The notes below the pieces were generated by a model. The model saw nothing but the letters and a program-made list of their open reading frames with translations. It was not told the DNA's origin and made no database searches. Made by a program: the position numbers and the translations under genes. A stretch of DNA of 64,000 nt from Albula goreensis (lineage: Eukaryota; Chordata; Actinopteri; Albuliformes; Albulidae), in NCBI GenBank assembly GCA_022829145.1, contig CM040765.1, positions 13,417,792 through 13,481,791 on the forward strand, read 5' to 3'. Of the stretch, positions 24,199 through 36,913 are shown one piece after another; position 1 is the first letter of the stretch; every line of letters starts with the position of its first letter.

Positions 24199-24262
24199 TG
24201 TTGTGCATGTGCATGTGCATGTGCGTGTGTGAGTGTGTGTATGTGTGTGCATGTGTGTACTT
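24199..24262. repeat. imperfect (TG)n microsatellite
   Basis: GTGCATGTGCATGTGCATGT type repeat passing into GTGTGTGAGTGTGTGTATGT. It lies 116 bases beyond the 43-bp minisatellite. Confidence 0.8.
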
Positions 24263-27200
24263 GCATTTGAAAGAATTTGGGAAGCATATCCCAAGAAAAA
24301 AAACTGCACATTTTCAGATGATCTATCAGATATCATGTCAAAGATTATGAAGCAAATTTTTCCTCATGGTACGATGGGGTTAACCTTACAGTAAGGCAAT
24401 TTTCGGGCAAAATCTACATCTATATTATTCAATTACACCAAAAGGGGTTCAATGCAGCCAGGGATTTTTTCCGACAAAAGAAATATTATGCTATGCATTT
24501 TTTCCATGCATTACTCTAAAAGCTTTCAGAATTGTTAAATCATCTGGGTGAAAGATATGTGAGCCTGGCGCATTCATTGTGATAGTAGAAGGCATCCTGA
24601 GAGCTCACAGTTGGTATTTATTCTGCAGAGGTTTTGTGGGTACTGGCAGCCATGCTATTAAGCAACTTGAGACAAATGGATTCCAGCCAGCATTATTATG
24701 GCATGCCTCTGGTGCACAGGGCATAAGGGCCTGTGAGCCAATGCTAAGAGGCAGCATATTTATCGGATTAGCTATGAAATCATCCTTATAGACACTGCTC
24801 TATTAGGGAAATTGGTAGCCTTGTACGCCAGGCATATTCCTCTCCGCTGTAAGCCAGACAAAAGCTGTGCAGTCCAGAGCAATAAATCTACCCACTCTTC
24901 AGGACATAGCCAATCCCATGCACTCAGTGAAGGCGGTTCTAAGGAGAAAGTGGTGATTCAAATTAGGAAATAGTTCCATAAGTGGCCCACTTGGAGTTCT
25001 AACCAGAGTCAAAGCTGGTGTACCTCTGGTGTGGTGAATACCGCTACAGTAAGCATGGATCTCGAATGGAAAGGTGAGAGTGGCCATCTTGGCTCTTAGA
25101 ATAGGAGCATAGTGATGGGGTATAGGCCAAGGGCCACTTTGTTCTTCCTTTTGGAGGTTCAAAAGCCAGAAAAGAATTCACCAAAAGACAGGTAAAACAT
25201 ATAAAAACACAAACATGCAGGCAAGACCATCCACGGAGGCTGGGTCAAAATATAATCATTATAAGAGAGAGCAAAATACACAGTTGCAGTGTTTCTGTGG
25301 GCCTTCTCTTAAGCCTGGCTTAGAGCAAAATTGCAAGAACAGACAGGAGACAGCTGTCAAATTGTAAAATAGATTTTTACTAAGCAAAGACCACAATTTC
25401 CACATATAATGACACTGGTAGGTAACTTAGTGAGTAATTTGGAGTCTGGCAAACAAATCTAAGGGGATAGGGGAGAGATTAAATGACAAAGTAAAAGTTC
25501 ACAAATTTGAACCTTTCTGGCCAGAAGGGGAATAATGTTGCCACTCTGGTCATGGTGTCAACCGCTGATTCCAGATTTATATTTCATCTCTGGCATTTGT
25601 GTGGAAAAGTCAAAATTTTGCTCTAATTCCAAAAACACCTCCACAAACCACATTTAACGCAACAATGATGAACGCTACCCACCATGAAGTTCACATGCAG
25701 GCTTCAAGCATCAGGTTTTGCACTGTATTTCACAAAAATAATGACTTTAATGATCCTAAGATAACATCCTTTTAAGGAAACTTATACATTGAGAAATTTC
25801 ATGGTACTTCATGGTGTGTGTAAATGTTGATGAAACTAATATAATTAAAACAGATAGAAACTAAGAAGAACAACCAAAAGAAGATTAAATGAGAGAAATA
25901 TCTAGATATATACCTCCCAGGAACTGAATTTGATTTATTTATGATACTCTGGGCTTTCAGATGTAACTCAGGAAAGCCTTCTAAATTGTTTATCACTAAA
26001 GTACTAAATTTAACTTTTCTTCCATTCAAAAATACCACCACTAATTCCATAGTCTCTCTGAATAATTTACATGTTTTTCTTTGCATTTCTAAGTTAGAGC
26101 ATAACTACTTCCATATGCTATCTCTTGATAAAATATGTTCTGCCCATGGCTCTTGAAAAGTGTGAAAGGAAGCTGAATCAACCTGTGCTGAACTCCTGAC
26201 TGGTGCAGCTGTTCTGTCTAAATTTGCCGATTTGACGTACCCCCTGGAAAAATGATAGCATTAGACATCAAGACAAAGCTGCCTTCTCCTCAGACTTCAG
26301 TGTCCCTAAACTAAATTTGAATCCAGATTTCCGAGGACCATTTTTTATGACTGTAAATAAGCAAAAGTTTACATTGAGGCCTTCCACATCTCCAAAGACC
26401 TTAAATATGGAATACAAAACTCTATGATATTTGGTAGCTGTTAGTTTAGCTTGCCAAATGTACACTTCCAGGCTTTGAGCATGGGAAAGCAATGCTATTA
26501 ACAAACCCAAATTCAGGACCTGATGAGTATTTTCAAACCAGTCACATCAAGTCAGCGAAGATGGTGTCGTGTCAGGATGTGAACATTTGGGTCTCTGAAA
26601 CTAGGGAGCAGCTGATGCACTGCAGGCCCATTCACATGTCCCTTCTTAATCATTACTGTTAAACTGTACAGTCTGTGTGTGTGTGGACTGGTTTGCCAGA
26701 AAGGATGTCGGTGGTCTCAGAAACATAGAGGAGACACTCATAAATTCTGTCAGAATACAAATATGAAAAGGATTACCAAGATTGCCCCCATTTTAGCAAC
26801 ATATGGACTCATCAGATTTAACCAAGGAGAAATTAGAGCACATGACTGACTATATGTTTTGGTATCATATCTAAACAGTGACCTTGTTTCTTTCACAGAG
26901 TAAAGATAAAACATCATTTTGTTTCATATTCCGACATTACATTTATTGCAAAACAATTATGTTGTAAACTGATTTCCTATAAAATACTGATTATGACAAA
27001 TGAAATATACTTGCAGTAAAAGAGAACCTCTTGGATGGCTTTCAGAAAGGTGCTCTGGTGAATTCACAGCCTTCTAAGAGATGCTAAACATCTTTTAACA
27101 AACCCAGTAAAAGGGCCTGGCCTTAACCCTGGCCTCACAACTCTCCTCTCCCTTATTTATGTTCACTGTGAAAGACACAGCTGTAATTTCATGGCCAGAG

Positions 27201-30053
27201 TTGAAATGCAGAGTTCTTTTTTATTAAACTGGAGAGACCTATACAACAAAATGGGAGCCAAGCTCCAAATCATGCACGAGTTTGCTTTGAGCCATTGGGA
27301 CCTCTTTCCTTCGTAAACAACAGAAAAGAATTGGAGTTACTAGAGTCTAGAGGCAGGAGAAAAGTGTTAGCACTGGGGTGTTGCACTCAGAATGAAATGG
27401 TACCATTAATGACAAATTTAAGTTAGCGTGGCAAAAACATGCTAAAATCGCAGCAAAGGCCCTGCAATGTGTTTTCATTGTGGACTCGCCAGCACTTGGA
27501 TTCTATAACCTGTTCCAAACAATGACTATATTGTACACATTCAAGCTCCTGGACTAGTGCATACATGAACTCCCTTGACAGGCTACTATTTTCATTAACA
27601 AAATCTCTTATTGGATTTCAGCCATATTTCCCATTTAAGGTGGTATTAACCTTCAATAAAACAGCAGACAGCCCTACTGTTTGACCAGAACACTTATAAA
27701 GATCTTTACAAAGGGTTTATTAGGTAAATCTGCTTTCCAGTGTTACACATTGACAGGGGTATTTAAATGGTAAAGCTTTTAAAGTCGATGGTCTGAAGTG
27801 ACAAATTACAGGACAAAGTAATGGCTGTAAGTGTGGACGCATTTTTATTTAATGTGATTTACAGTCGGGTCAGTGCTTTTTCATGGAACAGTGCTTTGCC
27901 GAACATGAGCAAATAAACAGTCCATATATAAATTCACAAATCGACATGCTGCTATGCCTACATCATCATTGTGGAAAATTGTGTGGAAATGAAAGAACGG
28001 TGTTTCAGGAACACCACTTCATACAGTTACAGTATAAGGTCAGTATATGGCTTTGGGGAATCTCTCAATAAAACATTTGCACAGGATTTACTGAGCAGAA
28101 CCTACATTCAGAAACACTAACTGGATGTTTGTCCAAAATAATCCTTAAAATCTGAAGGCCTTGTTTTACCAGCTTTGTAGTTCAGTGTATCACTGAGTTT
28201 CCATATTGCAGTGCTGTACATAGTCTGTTTTGCTGACAGTGAAATAGTGAGCAGCCCCATTCATAGTTTATGTTTAGCGTCCAATAGTAATAAATTAGGG
28301 GGAAAGTCAGCACTACTGAGAGAGAGGTTTTCTCCCAAACCGTCTCCACTCTGTGGTGACCGCACCTGTTAAAGTGATTCCTCCTATGTTTTCCCCTCTC
28401 AGTTTTATTGATTTACTTATTTATTTTTAGCTGGCTCTGTAAGCACATTAGCTACACTGCAGCATCCAGAGACTGTGTTTTAAATTGGGCCCTAAATCTG
28501 TGTGTTTTATTTCCCCCCCGGTCTGGCTGGAATTGCAATCACCCGCATTGGACCAGGTAGGCGCGGAAAAAATGGCCAACGTGGACTCGACCAGTTTTAA
28601 TCAGCTCGCTTCCTGTTCTAATCATGGTGAGGCTCTCAGCTCAGGTCACCTTCACCAGAACCGGTCCGGACTTTCTGATCAAAAGGTTCATCCAGCGGAG
28701 CACACATATTCTAATTGTGCTTGTCTGTCCATCTGCTGAACGTGTGCACTGACATTTCCATTGTGTAACCTCTTGATTTCATTTCTCTCAATGGGGCCCC
28801 ATTAGGCGGAGCAGTCCTGTGCGAATGGCTTTCAATGTCAAAGAAAAGATGCGCTCAATTTCAGAACACCTGCAAGAGTAGGTCTTCCTAACATATCAAA
28901 TGGCAATAGAAAATATATATTGTGACTCATTTTCCAAGTTTTTCCTCCCCAATTTGGCATGTTCTGTCATGATTATAGTCCTGTCTTCCATCAAAATGGG
29001 GGAAGGGGTAAGCACAATAGCACACATGAACTCCTGAAAAACACATACAGTTATCCGCTGTTTCTTTTCACTACCAGCAAAGCTGAGTGGTTATGGAGAA
29101 GGATGTCCTGCCAGCAGAAGCTGCTAGAAACATGCACTGAATGTTTGGCATACGCTGCCTGCAAGGTCACTGGTGCCCATAAGGTTTCAGAAGGCAGTTT
29201 TGGTTGGCCCTTGCCTACATCTACATTTATTATCCCACTCCAAGAGATGGTCCAGACTGGAGGATCCTCTACATGAGACATGTGATAAGTCTCAACTTAA
29301 TGCCTCAGCAAAGAGGACCCCCAAAGTTGGGTGGCACTGTCCCAAAACAGAAGCACAGTGGCTTGTCTGATTCATAGATATCAGCCTCACAAGTGAGGCT
29401 ACTGACATGGCAAAACTCCCTCACTCGGCAATGCAATGGCAGACTGTGCTTCAGCTTATTACTAACATATTGCTTACTAACATTCCTAACATGATTAACT
29501 ATTGCAGGCTTTAATATATTTTCCTTTCTTTATGTGGGCTGTAGCCTTTTTGTAGTAATTTTACAAGCAAAACAGAAAAAAGAGAAAAATGTGCTGGCTC
29601 TTCGGCCTTGCAGCCTCATGGCTAAGAGTTGACACACTATATTTGTTAATGTGCATTGTTAATCAAATGGCTTTGTGGAATAGGGGAAAATGACTTCATT
29701 TCAAAGCAATGAAATAGACTCATATGGTCTGAAATGCAAGAGGGATTGATTTGACTTCCAAGTCAACTCAGCAGCACAATCTGGTCATCTCTGTCTGAAT
29801 GCAGCTCAGCTAAATGCTCTTCATTGCCAAGACAGACCAACATTCACGTTGCCAAAGAAATAAAAGAATTTGTCATTATAGATAACTAAATTCCACCCCA
29901 TCTGTGTCTCTCGCCTTCCCGCTGAGCTGCTCCCGAGAGACTCAAACATACAGATAGGATGTTGTTATTTGTGGGCTACTGTGTTCAAACAAAGAGATGC
30001 AAAACCAGACCAAAGGGCCAGGAACCTCAAGGGCTGCATGGCTGCTGGATTTC

Positions 30054-30056
<3 letters not shown>
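24263..30056. other. intergenic sequence, no gene recognised
   Basis: Non-coding sequence with scattered short open frames. Minus-strand frames at 25799-26086 and 26268-26510 were read for retroelement motifs and none was found. A GC-richer patch at about 28360-28760 is noted under findings. Confidence 0.55.

Positions 30057-30114
<58 letters not shown>
30057..30114. repeat. (CA)n microsatellite, about 29 units
   Basis: An uninterrupted CA/AC dinucleotide run of about 58 bases. Open frames through it on both strands encode only poly-Thr-His or poly-Val-Cys. Confidence 0.95.
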
Positions 30115-30116
<2 letters not shown>

Positions 30117-31323
30117 CCACGCACAGAGACATGTTTATCCATGCACACATGCACAATCACAAACGTACATTGACTTGCATTCAATCAACATTTGTGGTTA
30201 AGACGGATTTGCAATTAAGCACTCGTGTTTTTTGTTCAGCAATCACCATCATTACAATCACTCACCACACTATAAGGGAACCTCTATAAGTGAACCTCTT
30301 TGCGAACGAAAGCACTTGCATTTAATTTGAGTCAGAGTTCAGGATGGATGTTGACGGAGTCCAGCTCACTGAGTGACTAATGTGACCTATTAAAGCCCTG
30401 TTAGTGATCCTTTGGTGATGGGCCCTGGTAGCCATATGGCGCTTTTTGGTAGAACATCAAAACCTTGCTTGTTTCATGTCAGAAGCTCAGAAGTGGAGCT
30501 GTATGCATGTGCCATGAATCACTTGTTAATGCCCTCTGTTTCCTTGCTTTGACAGGAGATCCATTATTTCACTCAATGTATACAAAATGTAAAATGCCCA
30601 CTTTTCAAGTATGCTTAGATGAACTGGTAAAACCATGCATAAACACATAGCTTCATTTTGCCCTTATTACCCCAATCCTTAGCTGTTCATTGCTTTTTTA
30701 GATAAATTAGGTTTGGTGGTTTTTATGCTGTTGTTTATTCTCACTGGTCATAACAGAAACTTTTTAAAATCTTTCCGGAGTCACAGTAACAAGTTTTGCC
30801 TTTCTCAACAACCACTTGCATTTAGATCAAATTTTGCCAGCCCTTAAAATGTATGATCTTTATATTTTTATGTATTATTTTAATTATTTATTATCTCACC
30901 ATTAATCAACAGCACACTAACTTTTCTCACAGACAGTGCTGGGCATAGCTCACAATGCCCCTGGCTGTATGTTGTGAAAAACAGGTCAGTGTTAAAAGAT
31001 TCAAATTTATGCAGTTATTCCAGCACCATATGACAAATCTCCCTCAGCGTTTGCTTCTCCAAGTGCTGAGTGAAGCCATTCTAACATATAGAGTTCCTCC
31101 CTCTGCATCTTAAGAGTGATATACTGCTCCACAACTTCATACATGACCTGCGCTAGTCAGGTCAGTGCGTCTGCGAGGAATCTGCAGAGAGATCCGCACC
31201 ATATGGCTGGAGATATACACATGAATGGCAGCTTGGTAACATGAGTGCGTGGGATGAAGGGATGAGAGGAGTGCTGGGATTGAGTAAAGGTGCTCTGCCA
31301 CATGTCCAAATCTCATAAGAATG

Positions 31324-31362
31324 AATTAATTACCCAATTCATTAATCGGTTCATTAATTAAC
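31324..31362. promoter_or_regulatory. dense homeodomain-type TAATTA cluster (candidate)
   Basis: It contains AATTAATTA, then two exact copies of TTCATTAAT starting 12 bases apart (31338 and 31350), the second extending into TTAATTAAC. TAATTA is the core bound by many homeodomain proteins. There is no nearby promoter and no direct evidence of activity. Confidence 0.3.
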
Positions 31363-31654
31363 ACCTTCCATGCACAACAGTCCCTGAAGTGAGCAGCGAT
31401 GTCCAATTGTTAAATAACACTTCAGGAGATATAATGAGTACAACAGTGATTGGGTGCTTCAGGGAGACTTATTTTTCATTTTCTGTGTTAATGTTTTTGT
31501 GTCCTGGGAACACTGTTCACCTGAACCATCCATGCGTATCGCTGAAGCACTCCGTTCTGTATATCACTGTGCAGATGTATTGTATTGCAGAATGTGTTTT
31601 CTTTCTTTTTTGAAACAGTGAATAGCAAGTTTATCCACATGTGGGATCTGGATT

Positions 31655-31765
31655 GCCCTGAGGAAGGCCGCTTTGCACTAAAATGCGTAGGTGTTTTTGT
31701 TTGCTGTTTTACTATTTGAATATGTCAAGGGATGTACCAAACAAATAAAGCTTTTTTTAAATATG
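31655..31765 (+). mobile_element. possible dispersed-repeat remnant with CCTGAGGAAGG motif
   Basis: The string GCCCTGAGGAAGGCCGCTTT, followed by AAAATGCGTAGGTGTTT and a terminal AATAAAGC, resembles the 'CCTGAAGAAGG...AAACGCGTTGG...AATAAA' motif of several fish and amphibian dispersed repeats. Only the motif is recognised, so neither family nor boundaries are secure. Confidence 0.35.
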
Positions 31766-32422
31766 CAATTCTCCTCTTCAATCAAATATGCCTTTAAGAT
31801 CTGGAAACTAAGCCACTTGCAAATTTCTTTGCTTCTTTTCTTTCCTTTATGTAATTATAAATATCCTGTTTTTTATGTTACATTGGATATGAATGCATAT
31901 GACACACTCTGACATTTTTGTTTCTGCAGATCTTCCCAGCAAACACAGAACATTCTGAGAAAACTGGGGAAGATTTCAGTCACATTTGCATTTGGTTGTA
32001 AGATAATGTAATTAAGAGAAATCAGGCCACTATAATTGTAACATACAATACAGTTTAGTAAAGCAGCAAAGACAATCAGTGGTGGTCTGTGGCATATTCA
32101 GTAATTTTCCCAAGTGGCCTGCAGGGGGCAATATTGGTTACACTTGGGTGGAGAGGTGAGACCCTGAGGGTGATTGGACTCAGACAGGCCGATGTCGTGG
32201 CCCTCTGGGTTATGATGTATGGGTGGAGCAGGGAGGCCCCAGCCAGACGGCCACTTCTGACAGAGCGGACCGCACAAATAAAACCGGCCTGATGAATTTA
32301 AGCACTTCAAGATGTTCGTTTTCATGTTCATTTAAAGCGAACATATTGCAGACACTCGCCACTTTCTGTCGCTTTTTTTGTCACGTTTCATGTCTGTTGT
32401 TATATTTTATCACAGAAGGGCA

Positions 32423-32604
32423 CCTCCACAAACACACCGAACACAAACATGTTATATGCATGCACATACCTGAACACACTCACACATATGCCCACTTAAA
32501 GCCACACGCACACACAGATGCCTATATGTCTGCACCTTCACACACATGTTTATATGCATACACACATGTGCGCACACACACAGCCACTCTAACCCATATA
32601 CACA
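32423..32604. repeat. imperfect CA-rich cryptic repeat
   Basis: ACACA-rich sequence with irregular interruptions. It accounts for the long His/Thr-rich open frame 32223-32882 (+). Confidence 0.65.
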
Positions 32605-33336
32605 CAAGCATGCGTGCGCCTTTGTCTCCTCTGCCACAGTTCAACAAACAAATTCCAGTGTTTTCTGGCTTCTTGATTTGTTACCAGACAATGCAATCTA
32701 TTGTGAAAGATGCACTTAAGGACACTTCTGAGACCAAAATAGAGGCTTTGCGGGAAGCACTGTGCTCTCCTCGTGTTCTTCTTGGATCTTTCCTTTGGCA
32801 GATGATTGTTAACGGAAAATTAACTAAGAAAGGGGTGGTGGGCGGGGGTTGCATGTGTCCATTTTGCTGCCAGAAATCCTAAACATTTCATACTCTTGTT
32901 ATCTTGTTTGAAAAAGTTTCCATTTTGGTAGCCAAAATCTGACCATGTTTTGGCCCTCCTCAAAACCGCATCTGTTGAGATGCAGTCTAAAAACAAACAA
33001 AATTTCAACTGTTAAGACTGTTCTCAGATCAACTGCTTTCCCTGATCCAGGGCCCAGTGTGCCCTGCATTCTGACACTGTATTGCTTTCTAATTTGGTCT
33101 CTACCTTGAAACAACTGACAGATGTTGTTCTCTGTGAAGCCGTAACATGAAAAATGACCTTACGTTCTGAGGCTTATGCCTCTTTCATATAAGCATGGTG
33201 CAAGAAGGCTGGTGAAACTCACCCACTTTTATCACATCCACTCAAGTGCAAGTGAGTCTGAGGTGATTCAAACTGGCGTGTCAAACGTGAGCTGTGCGTC
33301 ACCGTTCTGCTAACTACCCTCTGACTGAGGGCTGAG

Positions 33337-33488
33337 CTGCCCTGTCCCTGGCGCTGCGATCGGTGCTGCAGTTGCTGCCCTGTCCCTGGCGCTGCGATCG
33401 GCGCTGCAGTTGCTGCCCTGTCCCTGGCGTTGCGATCGGCGCTGCAGTTGCTGCCCTGTCCCTGGCGTTGCGATCGGCGCTGCAGTTG
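33337..33488. repeat. 38-bp minisatellite, exactly 4 units
   Basis: Four head-to-tail 38-bp units beginning CTGCCCTGTCCCTGGCG and ending GCGCTGCAGTTG. They differ at only a few sites: GGT versus GGC in unit 1, and GCGCTGCG versus GCGTTGCG. GC-rich against an AT-rich background. The minus-strand frames 33310-33504 and 33314-33601 are by-products of the array. Confidence 0.93.
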
Positions 33489-36400
33489 CTGCCGGATGGT
33501 GCATGCGAGTGTCTTGGGATCTCTTGAGATCTAATTGTCCGGGTCTGTCTGGGTTTCAAGATTACATGTAAAGTAACTTTGTTTCCCTGCAGACGACCCA
33601 CCTTCTCTACCTAGTCCCTCAAATTCAGGAGGTGACCACACGTGTGACTCCAGATTATGCCGACTCAAACATGGGGCAAGGGAATTCAGAGCAGCATAAT
33701 GAATGTGCAGACCCCCTGCACCACCTTATTGTGGTGTTCTCTCTTTCTCATGTGCAGCTGTAAACATGGCCCTTCAAAGTAACAACTTCCCTCTATTTGG
33801 GAGAGCACAGACTAGCGCTTATATCCTCCACAGTCACATACAGCTAGCCACTTCCCCCTCACGGCCTGCAGTCCACAAGCTGAGCTGTACAGCTGCTGAG
33901 CTGGAGGGTTGCATGCTACACTGAGCTGGCTTACATTAACATGTTGGCCAAAAAAAAATCATCCTGGGCATCATTCACCCTGTAAAATTCATTGTCAAAC
34001 CTATGCATGTGTTCAAAAAATCAACATTTTCATTCATTAACATTTTGCTGTATTTTTTATTGTCCAGCTGGATGCTGATCCTTGGACCCTCTGTTTTGTT
34101 GATTTTAATTCATGTCATACCAAATTTTGTGCGTATGGTTTATTGTTTCTGATAATGAATGCCCTCAGAATAAGTTAAACTGACTTGGGACTTTTCTCTC
34201 CCATATTTCTCTAGGCAAACTACCCGTTTGCACAGCTTGCAGTAGTGTGGACCCCAGAAGCTATCTCTGATGGTTATAATCCTGACAACTTCGGCTACTT
34301 ATGCACACCTCTAGGCCACTAAATACCAGCTTCCCACCCTGTAATAAGCACTGTAAACCCCGTCAGCTGACCCGTTTCAGTTTATCAGGGTAATAAGAAT
34401 GCAGTGGTGTGTCCATGCCTATGCCTGCAGGTAATTACACAGTTTTTAATGGTTCTGTCATTAAACACAGGCAGAGTGGCAGGCAGCTCAGAGGATGTGG
34501 GTCATTTGCAGGGGCTCATGTGTGTTTGGAGCGCTGCTTTATGACTGTGCCTCACAGTGTGAAACACTGTAAACCCTCAGCATGAAAGCAAAAAAAATGT
34601 GAGTCCTTTTTTGTGTTTTTATATTTAAACAAGTCCAGAAATAGAACTGCCCACAGATTCATTTGTGTTAGTTGTCACCCTCAGTGTACAAAGCAGGTGC
34701 GCTCATTTAATGTGGACACGTTTGTTTAAAGCTTGGTTTTTTAAATTAAGCGCTGGATTAAATGAAGTTGGACAGCTGAAAATTTTCACTTTATTCATAT
34801 AGCTATAAGTTAAATTGAACTGTTGCCATATAACCGTCTCAGTATTGCTGTGATGTGAGAGGACCAATGACTCTCAATATTACCAAGAGGCTGAAAGCTG
34901 ATACTGAGAAAAAAGGTCCAATATAAAGAGATTTCTTGGTTTTTATACATTTGGTTTGGGGGTGTATGTAATTAATTTCATATACGGAGTGTTTTAAGAC
35001 TGGAATGGGAACATTTTTCCATGCATCAGAGTTTACCCCCACAAACGGCCTCCAGAGGGTTTTGCAGTCAAAACATCTACAAAGCTACATGAGAATGAAT
35101 AATGTGAGGAAATACATCAAATATAACTGCCCCTTTCTGGATTCTTGTGATTGGAGGGAGATGCTGTCATGGTTGGGTTAGGAATGTTACATTAATGACC
35201 CTTTCTGGAGTCTGAATATGCATTGTCCGATAGCGCCACACAAGCTTGATGTGACTGTGCTGTGGAATGAGATGTTATCCTTTGTCACAGTAAGATTGAT
35301 TTAATGTGACTACAACCTTTCCCTGCCTTACCGTGCTCTGCTGGGTCAGAGATACTCAACACTGTTATATTTGCATAATACATGTTGTACTGTTTGCGTG
35401 TAAGATATCGATGACACATCAATGACAAGTGTAACTTGAGAGGTACGGATGCAAGCAAAAAATGTAGAAGAAAAAAAAAGGTTGAGCAGAGGAGCAGTGG
35501 GTTTGGGGTTTGCTTGATGCTCCTCAGTCTCCTTTGTTTGGATGACTCATTCACCTCAATGGTTTGGCGCAAACTGAATGGATCTGCTAGGGATTTTAAG
35601 GATGATTCCACATTCTTTACACCTCCCTACTACCAGATGCATTACTGTGGATTGATTGGGACTGAAATCAGATGCTGCTTTATATGACCCAGTGTATGCC
35701 GTGCCCTGTAGATATACATATCCTAAATACAGCATTTCAAGCAAAAGGCCTGGAGGACCACCGTATCTGCTGGATATTGGTGTGTTTCAGCACATACGTG
35801 CTTAATTGAAATCACTTATTGGCTAAAGAGTCTACAAACATTGCTTTAAGGTTTAAATTGGCTGCTAATACAGAAGAAATCTCAAGAAAATGTGAGCTTG
35901 ATGTCTGTAGCTGTTAATTTCAGGTAGCCAACTTTATACTTGGAGAACTGGCTGGCTTTTTTGGGGAGGTGGCTTAAATGTGTTGTCATTTGGGCTAATC
36001 GATCAGTCAACTGCTGAGTAACAACAAAAACTCTTGCACCACCTGCAACTCCCCAGAACCTGAAGGAAAGTGGGTTGCATTGCGCATCTGTAGTATTCTG
36101 AGGTGTATCCTCCAGTCAGTCCTCTCAAGGGTCCATAGAAGTAGGCGACAGTGGAAACAGAGTGAAATTCCTTAAGGATTGACAACAGCGCGTGTTTTTC
36201 TTTTTGCTTCAGACAGATTGCCTGGCTCATCCTTCTGTCTTCCAAAAGACGGTGTGGGAGCAGCTCTTTCTCTCTCTCCCTCTCCGTTTGGGTAGGATAC
36301 AGGGCGCTCCACAGATGTAGTCAGTGACCCACGTCTGTGCAAGGGCCAACAGGAAGTGCAGAGAATAGCCAAAAGCATCCCCTGATCCTAATAGTATGGC

Positions 36401-36562
36401 AGTGTAGACAGATGGCCGGGTCTCAGTGTATTTGGAAGGGCCACAGAAAACCAGGGACCGTTTCTGTGGCAGATGGACGATGATACATGAGATGATGGAA
36501 GGTGGCTGTGGATCAGGCCGCTTGAGAAGAATTGAGCGAAAGCTACTCTTTCAGCTCCTGGG
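33489..36562. other. intergenic sequence, nothing recognised
   Basis: No exon, RNA gene or named repeat supported. Confidence 0.55.
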
Positions 36563-36570
36563 CACCCTAT

Positions 36571-36905
36571 CAGGGAGTCCCAAACTTTCTGAGCCTGTGA
36601 CCCCCTACATGAGTGAATACATTTTCTATGACATAACCCTTTTTGAGATGTGATCTTACATATTGGAATACAGAATTAAAATGCTTATTTTATAGTGTCT
36701 TAAACAGCAGGATGCACACTGTAACTAACACCATACATGTAGCAACTGTAGTGTGTATTGTGATCAGTGTGAATGGAAACGTGCATATCGTCATTTCTTA
36801 TGTACAATAAGAACTTTTTTTTCATGTGTCATCTCATGACCCATCGCAGCCCCTCCCACTAACCACTTGTGGGTGTTGACTGACAGTTTGGAATCCACCC
36901 CTCTG
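36571..36905. mobile_element. non-autonomous hAT-like DNA transposon (335 bp)
   Basis: The left end is CAGGGAGTCCCAAACTTTCT. The right end, reversed, is CAGAGGGGTGGATTCCAAAC. Both start with CAG and share TYCCAAACT, the hAT-type terminal pattern. Flanking octamers CACCCTAT (36563-36570) and CAGCCTGT (36906-36913) agree at 6 of 8 positions, consistent with an old 8-bp target duplication. Subterminal GTGACCCCC and GGGTCATGAG strings are also typical. No transposase is encoded, so the copy is immobile on its own. Confidence 0.6.
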
Positions 36906-36913
36906 CAGCCTGT

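Larger units (their letters stand above)
30115..33336. other. intergenic sequence with repeat remnants
   Basis: No gene recognised. It contains the homeodomain-type AT cluster (31324-31362), a dispersed-repeat remnant (about 31655-31765) and an imperfect CA-rich stretch (about 32423-32604). Confidence 0.55.

Noticed and set aside
23616-24311. 231-codon minus-strand open frame as a repeat protein gene
   Set aside because: All three frames are open across the 43-bp array because the unit lacks stops, and both flanks are simple repeat or unrelated sequence.
25799-26510. Possible retroelement coding remnant on the minus strand
   Set aside because: I read the conceptual minus-strand frames for reverse transcriptase, integrase or envelope motifs and found none; stops are frequent between the short frames.
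29942-30289. Open frames on both strands at the CA repeat
   Set aside because: They encode only poly-Thr-His or poly-Val-Cys from the (CA)n microsatellite.
32223-32882. 219-codon plus-strand open frame
   Set aside because: Its length comes from an imperfect CA-rich stretch with few stops; the remainder shows no domain or splice context.
23751-33488. CRISPR array
   Set aside because: The tandem units are contiguous without unique spacers and the DNA is vertebrate; they are minisatellites.
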